Source: Caldilineaceae bacterium SB0664_bin_27 (lineage in GTDB: Bacteria > Chloroflexota > Anaerolineae > Caldilineales > Caldilineaceae). From it: a stretch of DNA of 33,033 bases. Positions 7,745-17,666 of this stretch are shown piece by piece (position 1 is the first letter of the stretch; each line of letters opens with the position of its first letter). The position numbers were made by a program, and so were the translations under genes. The notes under the pieces were generated by a model, which saw only the letters and a program-made list of their open reading frames with translations, made no database searches and was not told the DNA's origin. Where the stretch lies: NCBI GenBank assembly GCA_009838625.1, contig VXRG01000090.1, positions 1-33,033 on the forward strand, in the 5' to 3' direction.

Positions 7745-8701
7745 ATGAGAATCGTTGTTTCCGGCTCGATCGCATATGACTACCTGATGTCCTTCCCGGG
7801 ACGCTTTACCGACCAGATCATTTCCGAAAAGCTGTCCAGCCTGAGCGTCAGTTTCCTGGTGGAGGACATGGTCCGTCAGAGGGGAGGCACAGCCGCAAAT
7901 ATCGCCTACTCCCTAAAGCTCCTGGGCGGCGATCCGATCGTCTTTGGAACTGTAGGCCAGGACTTTGGCGACTATAAGGCCTGGCTGGATGAGCACTGTA
8001 TCCGCACCGACCACATCGTTGAAATCCCCAACAAATTCACCGCCAGTTTCTTCGTTAGCACCGACGAAGAGCAGAACCAGATTGCGAACTTCTACTCAGG
8101 CGCGATGAGCGACTGCCGCGACGTCTCGCTCGCAGACCACGGTCTGACCGATGCGGACGTCGTGATCATAAGCCCCAACGATCCGCAGGCCATGCTTAAC
8201 TTCACGTCGGAGTGCCGGGAACTGGGCGTCCCGTTCGCCTACGATCCCAGCCAGCAGACGGCGCGGTTTAGCGGAGAGGACCTGCGCAGGAGTATTCCCG
8301 GCGCTGCCTGGCTGATGGTCAATGACTACGAAATGGCGGTCATCGAAGAGAAGACCGGCTGGTCGAGAGAGACGATTGTTCAGGAGGTGGGCACGCTTGT
8401 CGTAACAGAAGGAAGAGCCGGCAGCAGGATCTATCACGAGGGCCAAGAGTACCATATACCGATAGCACCGCCACGGAAGGTGGCTGAACCGACGGGAGCC
8501 GGTGACGCTTATCGCGGCGCCTATTTTGCGGCCTACAGCGCGGGCATGCCTGTAGATGTGTGCGGCCGCGTGGGTGCGCTGTGCGCCACCTACGTACTGG
8601 AGCAGTTCGGGACAACCAATCACCGGTTCACACAAGAGGAGTTTGCGCTCCGGTACGAGGAGGCTTTCGGGGAAAGGCTGCTCTGGGGAGAGCCGGCTTG
8701 A
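7745..8701 (+). CDS. PfkB-family kinase, candidate adenosine kinase
   Basis: A 318-aa ribokinase/PfkB fold kinase. It has the N-terminal GG motif region (RQRGGTAANIAYSLKLLGG, 45-62), TVGQDFGDY (69-77), NDYE (193-196, the NxxE magnesium motif) and the C-terminal signature EPTGAGDAYRGAY (248-260), where Asp254 is the catalytic base. PfkB proteins phosphorylate sugars or nucleosides. Location beside mtnA and near ahcY and metK suggests adenosine, the product of AhcY, as substrate; this is inference, and ribokinase-like sugar kinase is the alternative. The ATG at 7745 is preferred to an upstream in-frame start at 7652 because it avoids overlap with the peptidase gene, has AGGTG at 7 nt and begins with a typical first beta strand (MRIVVSGSIAYD). 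Confidence 0.85.
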   Translation: MRIVVSGSIAYDYLMSFPGRFTDQIISEKLSSLSVSFLVEDMVRQRGGTAANIAYSLKLLGGDPIVFGTVGQDFGDYKAWLDEHCIRTDHIVEIPNKFTASFFVSTDEEQNQIANFYSGAMSDCRDVSLADHGLTDADVVIISPNDPQAMLNFTSECRELGVPFAYDPSQQTARFSGEDLRRSIPGAAWLMVNDYEMAVIEEKTGWSRETIVQEVGTLVVTEGRAGSRIYHEGQEYHIPIAPPRKVAEPTGAGDAYRGAYFAAYSAGMPVDVCGRVGALCATYVLEQFGTTNHRFTQEEFALRYEEAFGERLLWGEPA

Positions 8702-9072
8702 GGTGGGAGGCGATCACGCGGTCAGAGGGGCCGTTGTTGACATCCTGTCTGATGGACCTGTTCGAACTTCCCACAAAGCAGCTGACTACAGCCCGGATTT
8801 GTCCCGCCCTTACAGCGGCTCAGGCCCTCTTGCCTGCCGAACCTGTCCCCGTGCTTGTCGGACAAACTTAACGGGTGGTACCAGCATTAGGGACAGGTTA
8901 CAGCGTGCAAGGCCTTTCTTCCCGCCAAAGTGCGCCTTCCCCACTCTTACAAGCGAGGATCGCCTTCCGTTTCAGACTGGTTTCCCTGGCCTGAATTCGC
9001 GCCTGATCAGTTGCCGGGACGCCGGACGGGCGTCCGAGTTGCCGCGCCATGCTGATCGTATGGGCCGGGGCG
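8702..9072. other. Intergenic stretch with a long inverted repeat
   Basis: I see no supported gene in these 371 bases. A perfect 9-bp inverted repeat, ACCTGTCCC (8841-8849) and GGGACAGGT (8890-8898), encloses 40 bases that themselves hold a small palindrome (TTGTC-G-GACAA). It may fold in RNA, but no T-run follows and no gene on the plus strand begins nearby. Confidence 0.45.
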
Positions 9073-9429
9073 CTAAGCTTCTTGCCGGCCCCGCAGTTCT
9101 GCCTCCAGTTCGCGAATCCTGGACAGGTTCTCGTGATGCCTTCCCCTGCCAAGATAGTTGGCGATGACATTGGCGACAATCGCGATTAACATTGTCAAGT
9201 ACAGGGTGGTGGCAAGGCGCGCCCGCATAGACTGGTCGGTGGCGACGCCGGAGACTATCCCTTCGTCCTCGATGACACCCTCTTCGACGAGCTCCTCAAG
9301 CAACTGGATGGCCTGAGCGGTTCTGGTCGTGCGATCCACACCCCCTGCCACGATTTGGAACAGGGAGAACAACATCGCCACGATTGTAATCACATTGAAT
9401 ACCACGGGTTGGAACAGTTTGCCTTTCAC
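9073..9429 (-). CDS. Two-TM membrane protein with coiled-coil tail
   Basis: A 118-aa protein starts with GTG behind a strong AAGGAGG (7-nt spacing). It has transmembrane helices at about 8-29 and 73-93, an acidic loop between them (LLEELVEEGVIEDEG) and a C-terminal charged helix (ENLSRIRELEAELRGRQEA) likely to form a coiled coil. The loop and tail suggest a small scaffold or oligomerising membrane protein. No family is recognised. It stands alone on the minus strand between the mtnA and ahcY clusters. The palindrome at 9493-9507 lies in its upstream region. Confidence 0.6.
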   Translation of the reverse strand: MKGKLFQPVVFNVITIVAMLFSLFQIVAGGVDRTTRTAQAIQLLEELVEEGVIEDEGIVSGVATDQSMRARLATTLYLTMLIAIVANVIANYLGRGRHHENLSRIRELEAELRGRQEA

Positions 9430-9492
9430 TCTTCATCCTCCTTGATGAATGTTCTTGAATGACTCTTCGGCGGATTCGTCATTCCCAATCTT

Positions 9493-9507
9493 GTTGACAG
9501 CGTCAAC
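9493..9507. promoter_or_regulatory. Perfect palindrome GTTGAC-AGC-GTCAAC
   Basis: Six-base arms match exactly around a 3-base centre. It is 64 bases upstream of the GTG start of the minus-strand membrane protein gene and could be an operator for a dimeric regulator. No regulator family can be named from it. Confidence 0.4.
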
Positions 9508-9663
9508 TGTTGTGATACCCTTGCGATAGCGCTTTCCCGGTGCACAGCCTGCCGTACAGATACTATCTTTTCCTTTCTCTGAATTATGCACCTGATGAAA
9601 ACCAAATCAGAGGAATCGTCAAGGGCCAATTTACCCCAAAAGTGCAAAAGTACACAACAGCAG

Positions 9664-9843
9664 GGAAATTATCTTTTATTGCAAGTGCCCAACCTTGACG
9701 AATAGAGTTTGGTTGCCAGATCCATATATGAGAAGCTTGGATTCGAAGTCTTTTGTCGTTTCATCGTAGAATTCCTTAGAATGATTTGGGAGGCAGGACC
9801 GCAGTACATGGGCAGGTACGGTTGGCTTCACTTAAGAGATTGA
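9664..9843 (+). pseudogene. GNAT acetyltransferase C-terminal relic
   Basis: In one frame this stretch encodes NYLLLQV, then a stop at 9703-9705, then SLVARSIYEKLGFEVFCRF and more, ending at a stop at 9841. The segment ARSIYEKLGFEV is the characteristic C-terminal motif of GNAT N-acetyltransferases (the alpha4-beta6 part before the last strand). The rest of the fold is absent upstream and an in-frame stop breaks the piece, so it is a gene remnant. It ends about 50 bases before ahcY and occupies the region where the ahcY promoter would be expected. Confidence 0.5.
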
Positions 9844-9877
9844 TCTGCTCGTTCCCAGAGTTCCAACACAAGTTTGA

Positions 9878-11176
<1,299 letters not shown>

Positions 11177-11221
11177 GACCGTCGACCGCCGCCTGAACGG
11201 CGGCAGGCAGGAGAAATGCAA

Positions 11222-12436
11222 ATGAGCAGCACTTTCATGACCGCCCCGGCTCTTCTCTTTACCAGCGAATCGGTAACGGAGGGACACCCCGACAAGATGT
11301 GCGATCAGATCAGCGACGCGGTCGTTGACGCCATCATGTGCCAGGATCCCCAAGCGCGAATCGCTTGCGAGGCGGCCGTAAAGACGGGATTTGTAATTCT
11401 TCTCGGTGAGATAACGACAAAGGCTTCAGTGAACTATGATGAACTCGTAAGGAAGGTCGTCAAGGAGATCGGATTCGACAGCAGCACGAAAGGCTTCGAC
11501 GCCGACACTTGCGGTGTGCAGGTCGCCATTGCTTCGCAGTCGCCGGACATCGCGCTCGGCGTGGACCAGGCGCAGGAGTTCAAGAACGACTCCATGGACA
11601 GCGAGGAGGATGAGATCGAGTCTGTCGGCGCGGGCGACCAGGGCATGATGTTCGGCTTCGCCTGCAAAGAGACCGAGTCGCTGATGCCCTTGCCCATCTA
11701 CCTGGCCCATAAGCTCAGCCGCCGCCTTGCCGAGCTCCGCAAGTGCGGAGAACTGCCCTGGTTGTGCCCCGACGGCAAGTCGCAGGTTACGGTGGAGTAC
11801 AGTTTCGGCAAGCCGAAACGTATTCACACTGTCTTGATCAGCACACAGCATCTTCCGGATATCAGCCAGGAAGAGATCAAGCGCCAGGTAACCGAACATT
11901 GCATAATCCCCTCGCTGCCCGCGGAGCTCGTGGACGAGGACATGCTTGTCTACGTAAACCCCACCGGCCGCTTCGTCGTCGGTGGTCCGATGGGCGACGC
12001 CGGTCTGACGGGCCGCAAAATAATCGTCGACACTTACGGCGGCATGGGCCGGCACGGGGGCGGCGCCTTCAGCGGCAAAGACTGCACAAAGGTCGACCGC
12101 AGCGGCGCTTACGCGGCCCGCTGGGTCGCAAAAAACATCGTCGCCGCCGGCCTCGCCAACCGCTGCGAGATCCAGCTGGCTTACGCCATCGGCGTGGCCC
12201 AGCCACTGAGTGTCAACGTCGAAACTTTCGGCACCGGCAGTACCAGCGATGAAGAGATCGAAAGATTGATAGGCGAACACTTCGACTTGCGTCCCGGCGC
12301 CATTATTCGCGATCTCGACCTTCGACGCCCGATCTACCGGCAGACCGCAGCCTACGGACATTTCGGGCGCGACGACATCTGTCTACCCTGGGAATCTACC
12401 GACAAGGCCCACTTGCTGAAGCAGGCTGACTCCTGA
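11222..12436 (+). CDS. metK: S-adenosylmethionine synthetase
   Basis: MetK makes SAM from methionine and ATP, with release of phosphate and pyrophosphate, as a cytoplasmic tetramer. The 404-aa protein is of normal length and has SVTEGHPDK (17-25), [12 protein letters not shown] (136-147), [20 protein letters not shown] (from 245) and the phosphate-binding [10 protein letters not shown] (278-287) followed by KVDRSGAY. The ATG at 11222 is preferred over 11216 because AGGAG is then 8 nt away instead of 2. A small GC-rich hairpin lies between ahcY and metK (around 11186-11205), but no T-run follows, so read-through from ahcY is expected. No SAM riboswitch is visible ahead of this pair, unlike mtnA. 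Confidence 0.97.
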   Translation: MSSTFMTAPALLFTSESVTEGHPDKMCDQISDAVVDAIMCQDPQARIACEAAVKTGFVILLGEITTKASVNYDELVRKVVKEIGFDSSTKGFDADTCGVQVAIASQSPDIALGVDQAQEFKNDSMDSEEDEIESVGAGDQGMMFGFACKETESLMPLPIYLAHKLSRRLAELRKCGELPWLCPDGKSQVTVEYSFGKPKRIHTVLISTQHLPDISQEEIKRQVTEHCIIPSLPAELVDEDMLVYVNPTGRFVVGGPMGDAGLTGRKIIVDTYGGMGRHGGGAFSGKDCTKVDRSGAYAARWVAKNIVAAGLANRCEIQLAYAIGVAQPLSVNVETFGTGSTSDEEIERLIGEHFDLRPGAIIRDLDLRRPIYRQTAAYGHFGRDDICLPWESTDKAHLLKQADS

Positions 12437-12449
12437 ACTAACGTCAGAC

Positions 12450-13346
12450 ATGGAAACCCGGCAACATAGCAGCGATGCCCCGCTAACCCTTCGCGGCCTG
12501 CCTACGTCATTCTGGACGATAGTAACCTCGTCGACTGCGCTTGCCGTCATTGTAATCCTAGTGATGGTTGTTCTGGGCTATCGCGACGGGCTCAGGCGCG
12601 GCGAAGCGCATACACGGCAGCAGGTCGCCATTCTCCTGCAACGCGCTTCAGATATGCTGGAGGCAGGCATGCACGACGAGGCCCGCACCGTATACGAGAG
12701 GATTGTTGCGTTCGATCCGCAGAACGAGGCAGCGCACAGCGCAATACTGGCGCTAGAGACGACTGTTAAGGAAGAGACGGTGCCGGAAGCGAAGGCCGAG
12801 CCGACCGTCGTAGACATTGAATGGGCCAGGGCGGTTACTTTGTTTGAAGAGGGCCGCTGGCAGGAGTCCATTCAGCGCCTTTTGCTCGTGCGGACCATGC
12901 AGACCGGCTACAAGGTGATTGAAAGAGACCAGCTGCTCTTCTTCTCCTACGTCGAGCTGGCCAGGGTGGAAGTCGCCGAGGGAAACCTGGAAGAGGCGGT
13001 GCAACTGTTTGACAGTGCCCTTGAAGTGGACCCGAACAACACGTTGATTCAACAAGAGCGTTACATGACCGCCCACTACGTCGATGTGAAAACATATTGG
13101 GGGGCAGACTGGTCCCGGGTCATTCGTCTCCTTGGGGACCTTTACCGCATCGACCCCGAGTATCGCGACGTACAGTACCTCCTGCAGAGGGCGCACGTAC
13201 GGCAGGGCGAGAGATTCGCCCGCGAGGAGAATTGGTGCGCGGCAGCCGCAGAATACACGAGCGCAATCGCGGTGCTTGACTGGCTGGAATTGCGAGGAAG
13301 ACGGGACGAGCTTGTCGTGAACTGTGGAAACGCGAGCAGCGGCTAG
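12450..13346 (+). CDS. TPR-repeat membrane-anchored protein
   Basis: A 298-aa protein has one N-terminal transmembrane helix (about 21-42) and tetratricopeptide-type helical pairs after it. Examples are ILLQRASDMLEAGMHDEARTVYERI at about 61-85, then WARAVTLFEEGRWQESIQRLL and VELARVEVAEGNLEEAVQLFDSALEVDPNN (about 170-199), the last being a textbook TPR with its DPNN end. A final partial unit includes GERFAREENWCAAAAEYTSAI. TPR domains mediate protein-protein contact, so it probably scaffolds a complex at the membrane. It begins 13 bases after metK and may be co-transcribed, but a metabolic connection is not evident. The partner is unknown. Confidence 0.75.
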   Translation: METRQHSSDAPLTLRGLPTSFWTIVTSSTALAVIVILVMVVLGYRDGLRRGEAHTRQQVAILLQRASDMLEAGMHDEARTVYERIVAFDPQNEAAHSAILALETTVKEETVPEAKAEPTVVDIEWARAVTLFEEGRWQESIQRLLLVRTMQTGYKVIERDQLLFFSYVELARVEVAEGNLEEAVQLFDSALEVDPNNTLIQQERYMTAHYVDVKTYWGADWSRVIRLLGDLYRIDPEYRDVQYLLQRAHVRQGERFAREENWCAAAAEYTSAIAVLDWLELRGRRDELVVNCGNASSG

Positions 13347-13490
13347 ACGTAACGCAGGTGGAGGGGCAGGCGGAGGCGGGGCTTCTGCCGTCTCAGACTC
13401 GAATGCGGACCGGCCACGGTCCATTCGCGGCCACAGGTTTGCCAGAGCTCGGTCCCCACTCTTACATGCGCCACAAGCGCTCCGCGGAAA

Positions 13491-13519
13491 TTGTTTTTTG
13501 GGCCGATCAGGGCTATAAT
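13491..13519 (+). promoter_or_regulatory. Promoter of the tRNA array
   Basis: TTGTTT (13491-13496), a 17-base spacer and a perfect TATAAT (13514-13519). Transcription would begin near 13526, nine bases before the first tRNA. The perfect -10 and ideal spacing outweigh the half-matching -35. Confidence 0.75.
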
Positions 13520-13534
13520 CTGTTGGTGCAGAAC

Positions 13535-13608
13535 CGGGGAGTAGCGCAGTCTGGCAGCGCACAGCGTTTGGGACGCTGGGGTCGGAGGTTCAAATCCTCT
13601 CTCCCCGA
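13535..13608 (+). tRNA. tRNA-Pro (anticodon TGG)
   Basis: A 74-nt cloverleaf: acceptor CGGGGAG with CTCCCCG, D stem GCGC/GCGC, anticodon stem CAGCG/CGCTG around TTTGGGA, and T arm GGAGG-TTCAAAT-CCTCT with one G-U pair. The anticodon reads TGG and the discriminator base is A. CCA is not encoded, so it must be added enzymatically. It is first in a three-tRNA array. Confidence 0.95.
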
Positions 13609-13611
13609 CTT

Positions 13612-13682
13612 GCGGGTATAGCTCAATGGTAGAGCACCGGCCTTCCAAGCCGACGATGCGGGTTCGATCCCCGCTACCCGCT
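13612..13682 (+). tRNA. tRNA-Gly (anticodon TCC)
   Basis: A 71-nt cloverleaf: acceptor GCGGGTA with TACCCGC, D stem GCTC/GAGC, anticodon loop CTTCCAA in a CCGGC/GCCGA stem with a C-A mismatch at 27-43, and T arm GCGGG-TTCGATC-CCCGC. The discriminator is T, usual for bacterial tRNA-Gly. Only three bases separate it from tRNA-Pro, so they are processed from one transcript. No CCA is encoded. Confidence 0.95.
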
Positions 13683-13704
13683 CTAAGCCCTTCGTCCCAA
13701 GGTT

Positions 13705-13776
13705 GGATCGGTAGCTCAATGGCAGAGCAAGGAGCTCATAACTCCTGGGTTACAGGTTCGAGTCCTGTCCGATCCA
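13705..13776 (+). tRNA. tRNA with CAT anticodon (elongator Met or Ile2)
   Basis: A 72-nt cloverleaf: acceptor GGATCGG with CCGATCC, D stem GCTC/GAGC, anticodon stem AGGAG/CTCCT around CTCATAA, and T arm ACAGG-TTCGAGT-CCTGT, discriminator A. It has a paired first base (G1-C72) and lacks the three G-C pairs in the anticodon stem, so it is not initiator tRNA. Elongator Met and lysidine-modified Ile2 share this anticodon and cannot be separated by eye. Confidence 0.9.
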
Positions 13777-14026
13777 CTCTCCACTTTTCTCCTTCGTACG
13801 CCAGGCAGACGGCCCCTCTCCAACAGGTGGATTCAGACTGCTGCCCTGATGACCAGTCAACAGCAGGCCACTTGCGTCGCGAACGCGGCCGGCCGTCCCT
13901 GCACTATTTCTCATGGTGTCTGTTCAGGAACCCCGACAGGGTGTCTGTCGTTAATGCCTTAGTGCGACCTGGCCGAAATGCCGGTCACAGATAAAGCAGG
14001 GCCGGGAAAGAGTTCAGCGAGAACTG

Positions 14027-15010
14027 ATGATGCTTGAAGCATTACCAGAAGAAGAAAACGGGGCGTTTCCGGAGTCTTTTCGCAGCGGATTCATCGCGGT
14101 GATAGGACGTCCAAACGTCGGCAAATCGACTCTCCTGAACCATGTGCTTGGGCAGAAAATCGCCATCACCAGCGACAAACCGCAGACGACTCGCGACCAG
14201 ATACTCGGCATTCGCACCGATGACGACGCCCAGTTCATTTTTCTCGACACGCCCGGAATTCACCAGCCCCGCAACAAGCTCGGCAAACACATGGTCAACG
14301 TGGCTGAACAGGCGGTCGCCAGCGATTCGGACGTCATTCTGTGGTTGGTAGACGTTACCACTCCGCCTACCGAGGAAGACCGCTATATCGTCGAGCGACT
14401 CAAGGCAGTGTTGGAAGCAGCCGGCGAACTACCCTTCCTGCTACTCGGCGCCAATAAGGTCGACGGCCTGGCCGGCGCCGCCATCGAGGAACGGAAGCTC
14501 GAGTATCTGTCTCTCCTGCGCTGGCTTACTGCGGCCGGAGGTGGTCAGCCGTCTGTCCCGGTGTTGACGCTGAGCGCCTTAACCGGTGAGGGGGTAGAGG
14601 AACTTGTCGACGCGCTGGCCGAGCTGCTCCCTCCCGGCCCGCTCTATTACCCGAGCGAACAGGTCACCGATCTATCGATGCGGTTCATCGCCGCGGAAAT
14701 CGTTCGGGAAAAGGCCCTCCGGCTTCTGCGCCAGGAGATACCGCATAGCCTGGCCGTGTCCGTGACCGAGTGGAATGAGCGCAGTCCGGAGATGACACAT
14801 ATAGCGGCCACGCTTTACGTAGAGCGCCACAGCCAGAAGGGAATCGTGTTGGGCGGCAAGGGCTCCATGATCAAGAAGATCGGGCAGGCCGCCAGACCGG
14901 AAATCGAAGAAATGGTCGGCACGCGCGTCTACCTGGAGCTGTGGGTGAAGGTGTTGCAGAAGTGGCGCCGGAAGGAGAGTCTCCTGAGGCGCCTGGGTTA
15001 TCACATGTAG
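14027..15010 (+). CDS. era: GTPase Era (ribosome assembly)
   Basis: Era is an essential GTPase that binds the 3' end of 16S rRNA and helps mature the 30S subunit. The 327-aa protein has the full set of G motifs: G1 GRPNVGKS (27-34), the G2 region QTTR (53-56), G3 DTPG (74-77) followed by IH, G4 NKVD (143-146) and G5 SALTG (183-187). A C-terminal KH domain carries GGKGSMIKKIG (276-286). The length is slightly above the usual ~300 because of an N-terminal extension of about 15 residues (residues 3-17). ATG 14027 follows GAGAA; a second ATG is at 14030. It lies between the tRNA array and mutS2 on the same strand. Confidence 0.96.
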   Translation: MMLEALPEEENGAFPESFRSGFIAVIGRPNVGKSTLLNHVLGQKIAITSDKPQTTRDQILGIRTDDDAQFIFLDTPGIHQPRNKLGKHMVNVAEQAVASDSDVILWLVDVTTPPTEEDRYIVERLKAVLEAAGELPFLLLGANKVDGLAGAAIEERKLEYLSLLRWLTAAGGGQPSVPVLTLSALTGEGVEELVDALAELLPPGPLYYPSEQVTDLSMRFIAAEIVREKALRLLRQEIPHSLAVSVTEWNERSPEMTHIAATLYVERHSQKGIVLGGKGSMIKKIGQAARPEIEEMVGTRVYLELWVKVLQKWRRKESLLRRLGYHM

Positions 15011-15097
15011 GGAATACAGGGGAAGGGCCCGGTTGGAAAGGGACTATTGGCCCCCAATGCCGCGCTGAGAGGCCACCCTCTGCCGTCCCGTTTTGCT

Positions 15098-15127
15098 TTG
15101 GATTCAAGGTGAGCGCTGTGATATGAT
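15098..15127 (+). promoter_or_regulatory. Possible promoter of mutS2
   Basis: TTGGAT (15098-15103) and TATGAT (15122-15127) with an 18-base spacer, about 40 bases before the mutS2 ATG. The -10 differs from consensus at one position and the -35 keeps only TTG. Nothing else in the 156-base gap after era looks like a signal. Confidence 0.4.
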
Positions 15128-15166
15128 CGCCCCAGGATTTCACAATTGCAGCGCCAGGGTTCAGGG

Positions 15167-17656
15167 ATGAATCCCCATACAATTCGCGTTCTTGAATACG
15201 ATAAAATACTGAAACAGCTGGCCGCGTTCTGCGCCTTTGGAGGCGGGGCCGAACTGGCGTCTTCACTTCTACCCAGCGACGATTTGCGTACAATCAACGA
15301 CTGGATGGAGCAGACCAGCGAAGCAAGCCGTCTGCTTGACCAGAAGACGGACGTTTATTTTGGCGGCGTCTACGATTTGCGCGCCCTCGTGGCAAGGTCG
15401 GAACGAGGAAGTATCCTGATTCCGACCGAGTTGGTTGAAGTTCGTACGACCTTGATGCGCGCCCGCACCCTTCGCAACACCTTGACGCGACTCAACCGTC
15501 AGTTCCCGCGACTGGCCGATATCGCTTTCTCCATCGAGCCCTGTGAACACGTAATCGGCGAAATCAGCCGCTGCATCAACGACCGCGCCGAGGTGGTCGA
15601 CAGCGCTTCCGCAGACCTGGGCCGGATCCGGGCCCAGCTGCGCGTCGCCCAGGACCGGCTGCTCAGTACACTGGACAGGCTGGTACAGAATACCGAAATT
15701 ATCCCCTTTCTGCAGGAGTCGATCGTCACACAGCGGCAGGGCCGGTATGTCATACCGGTGCGATCCGAGTACAAGGGGCAGGTGCAGGGAATCGTTCACG
15801 ATCAGTCTGCGAGCGGCGCCACCTTCTTCATCGAGCCGTTGACCGTGGTCGAGCAGAACAACGCCGTGCGTGAGCTGGAATTGGAGGAAGAGAAGGAGGT
15901 GCGGCGCATTCTGACGGAACTCTCGGACCTGGTTGCCGATGAAGGGCCCTATATCAGTCGCAATGTACAGATTCTTTCCCAGCTCGACTTCACCTTTGCC
16001 AAGGCCAAGTACGCCCTGGAAATGGAAGCCACTGCGCCCGAGATTGTACCCTTCCAGCAGAAGCGCACAGAGATATTCGCAGGAATCGACGAAGATACCA
16101 AGGAAGAACGCACGATCCAGCACCCCGGATCGGTCCTCAACTTCCGCCAGGCACGCCATCCACTTCTGGACCCGGAATCCGTCGTCCCAATCGACGTATA
16201 TTTCGACAACGAGTGCTACATTCTCGTCGTGACCGGCCCCAATACCGGCGGAAAGACCGTAACGCTCAAGACCGTCGGTCTTCTGACTCTCATGGCTCAG
16301 TCGGGCATGATGATCCCGGTCGAGGAAGGCAGCTCCCTTTCCGTCTTTGAAGGCGTCTACGCAGACATCGGCGACGAACAGTCTATCGAACAGAACTTGA
16401 GTACCTTTTCAAGTCACATGACGAACATCATAAGCATCCTGGAAGAGGCCGACCCCCAGAGCCTCGTCCTGCTCGATGAACTCGGCGCCGGCACCGATCC
16501 GGACGAAGGTTCGGCCCTCGCTGCGGCGCTGCTGGAAAACCTGCGCGATCGGGGCATTACGACGCTGGCCACGACCCACTACAGCGATCTCAAACTCTAT
16601 GCACACAACACCGCGGGCGTACGCAACGCCTCCGTTGAGTTCGACGTCGAAAAGCTGAGCCCTACATTTGAGCTCAGTATCGGCCTGCCGGGCCGCTCAA
16701 ATGCCCTGACCATCGCCCGCAGGCTCGGCCTGAATCCGGTCATCGTCGATGACGCTGAAAAGATGTCGCGTCCGGAGTCGCTCGAGGTAGAGGCCATGCT
16801 GGAGGACGTGCGTCACGCGCGCCAGGAGGCGAAACGCGTTCTCGACCACGCCAAAGAGAGAGAAAGCCGGGCGCATGTCGCGGAAGAGGACCTGCGCTAT
16901 CAGCTGGCCAGAATCGAAGAGGCCCGCCGGCAGGTTGTGGCAGAGACCCGAACGACCATGCAAAATGAGCTGGCTGAGATAAGAAGGGAGATTGATTCTT
17001 ATCGCCGGCGTATGGCCAAGGGCGGGACCGGCAGCCAGGATGCTCACACACTGTTCCTGCAAGATGCATCACAAACCGTTGGCCGCCGCCAGCTCGATAC
17101 AGAAGGCCGCGTCGAACAGGAGGTTGCGACGCCGGGCGCGCCAGACTTGCGAATTGGCGGTCCCATCGAAAAGGGAGACCGTGTCTTCGTTCCCAATCTG
17201 CAGGCGACAGGCGAAGTCATCGCAGTCGAGAAACGAGGAGGGGCACCGCACGAGGCCGACGTCCAGGTTGGGAACTTCCGCCTCAGGCTGCCCATCAGGC
17301 GGCTGGAGCTGCGAAGCAAGGCCCAGTCAGAGGCTTCAACCGACCGGCAACCCGCTGTAAGCGTACTGACGAAGACCAAAACGGGAGGCGCCAGTTCGGA
17401 CTCTCTCACAGAGATCGATCTGCGCGGCGAGAGGGTGGATGCCGGGCTGCAACGGCTGGAAGGTTACCTCGACGACGCGTATCTCGAGAACCTTCCCTGG
17501 GTGCGCATCATTCATGGTAAGGGGACCGGGGCGATGCGGGATGCCGTACGCGCCGCCCTGAAGGGCCATCCCCTGGTGAGCAGATACCGGCCCGGCGAGA
17601 TTGGCGAGGGCGATGACGGCGTAACGGTCGCAAACCTGATGACCGACGAAGGGTAG
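15167..17656 (+). CDS. mutS2: MutS2 family ATPase/endonuclease
   Basis: MutS2 is the MutS paralogue without a mismatch-recognition domain. It is linked to suppression of homologous recombination and, in Bacillus, to rescue of collided ribosomes. The 829-aa protein has the core/lever helices, Walker A GPNTGGKT (357-364), the STFSSHM loop (412-418), Walker B LVLLDE with GAGTDPDEGSALA (433-451), a long coiled coil at about 535-620 and a C-terminal Smr nuclease domain from about 748. The Smr part has the IDLRG motif and HGKGTG (783-788). All key residues are present. ATG 15167 is chosen over an in-frame TTG at 15146 because AGGG precedes it at 7 nt and the protein then starts with the typical MNPHTIRVLEYDKIL. 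Confidence 0.95.
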   Translation: MNPHTIRVLEYDKILKQLAAFCAFGGGAELASSLLPSDDLRTINDWMEQTSEASRLLDQKTDVYFGGVYDLRALVARSERGSILIPTELVEVRTTLMRARTLRNTLTRLNRQFPRLADIAFSIEPCEHVIGEISRCINDRAEVVDSASADLGRIRAQLRVAQDRLLSTLDRLVQNTEIIPFLQESIVTQRQGRYVIPVRSEYKGQVQGIVHDQSASGATFFIEPLTVVEQNNAVRELELEEEKEVRRILTELSDLVADEGPYISRNVQILSQLDFTFAKAKYALEMEATAPEIVPFQQKRTEIFAGIDEDTKEERTIQHPGSVLNFRQARHPLLDPESVVPIDVYFDNECYILVVTGPNTGGKTVTLKTVGLLTLMAQSGMMIPVEEGSSLSVFEGVYADIGDEQSIEQNLSTFSSHMTNIISILEEADPQSLVLLDELGAGTDPDEGSALAAALLENLRDRGITTLATTHYSDLKLYAHNTAGVRNASVEFDVEKLSPTFELSIGLPGRSNALTIARRLGLNPVIVDDAEKMSRPESLEVEAMLEDVRHARQEAKRVLDHAKERESRAHVAEEDLRYQLARIEEARRQVVAETRTTMQNELAEIRREIDSYRRRMAKGGTGSQDAHTLFLQDASQTVGRRQLDTEGRVEQEVATPGAPDLRIGGPIEKGDRVFVPNLQATGEVIAVEKRGGAPHEADVQVGNFRLRLPIRRLELRSKAQSEASTDRQPAVSVLTKTKTGGASSDSLTEIDLRGERVDAGLQRLEGYLDDAYLENLPWVRIIHGKGTGAMRDAVRAALKGHPLVSRYRPGEIGEGDDGVTVANLMTDEG

Positions 17657-17666
17657 GCGGCCGGCC

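Noticed and set aside
8866..8890. GGGTGGTACC, resembling the T-box antiterminator
   Set aside because: The following bases (AGCATT) do not match the usual GCG, there is no stem I with specifier loop upstream, and no aminoacyl-tRNA synthetase or amino-acid gene follows.
9426..9647. 73-aa minus-strand frame just upstream of the two-TM membrane gene
   Set aside because: Low similarity to any protein style, no ribosome-binding site, and it covers the palindrome and ribosome-binding region of the next gene.
13343..13719. Minus-strand frames containing phrases such as [14 protein letters not shown] and [14 protein letters not shown]
   Set aside because: These are the well-known spurious proteins translated from the reverse strand of tRNA genes; the tRNAs explain the sequence.
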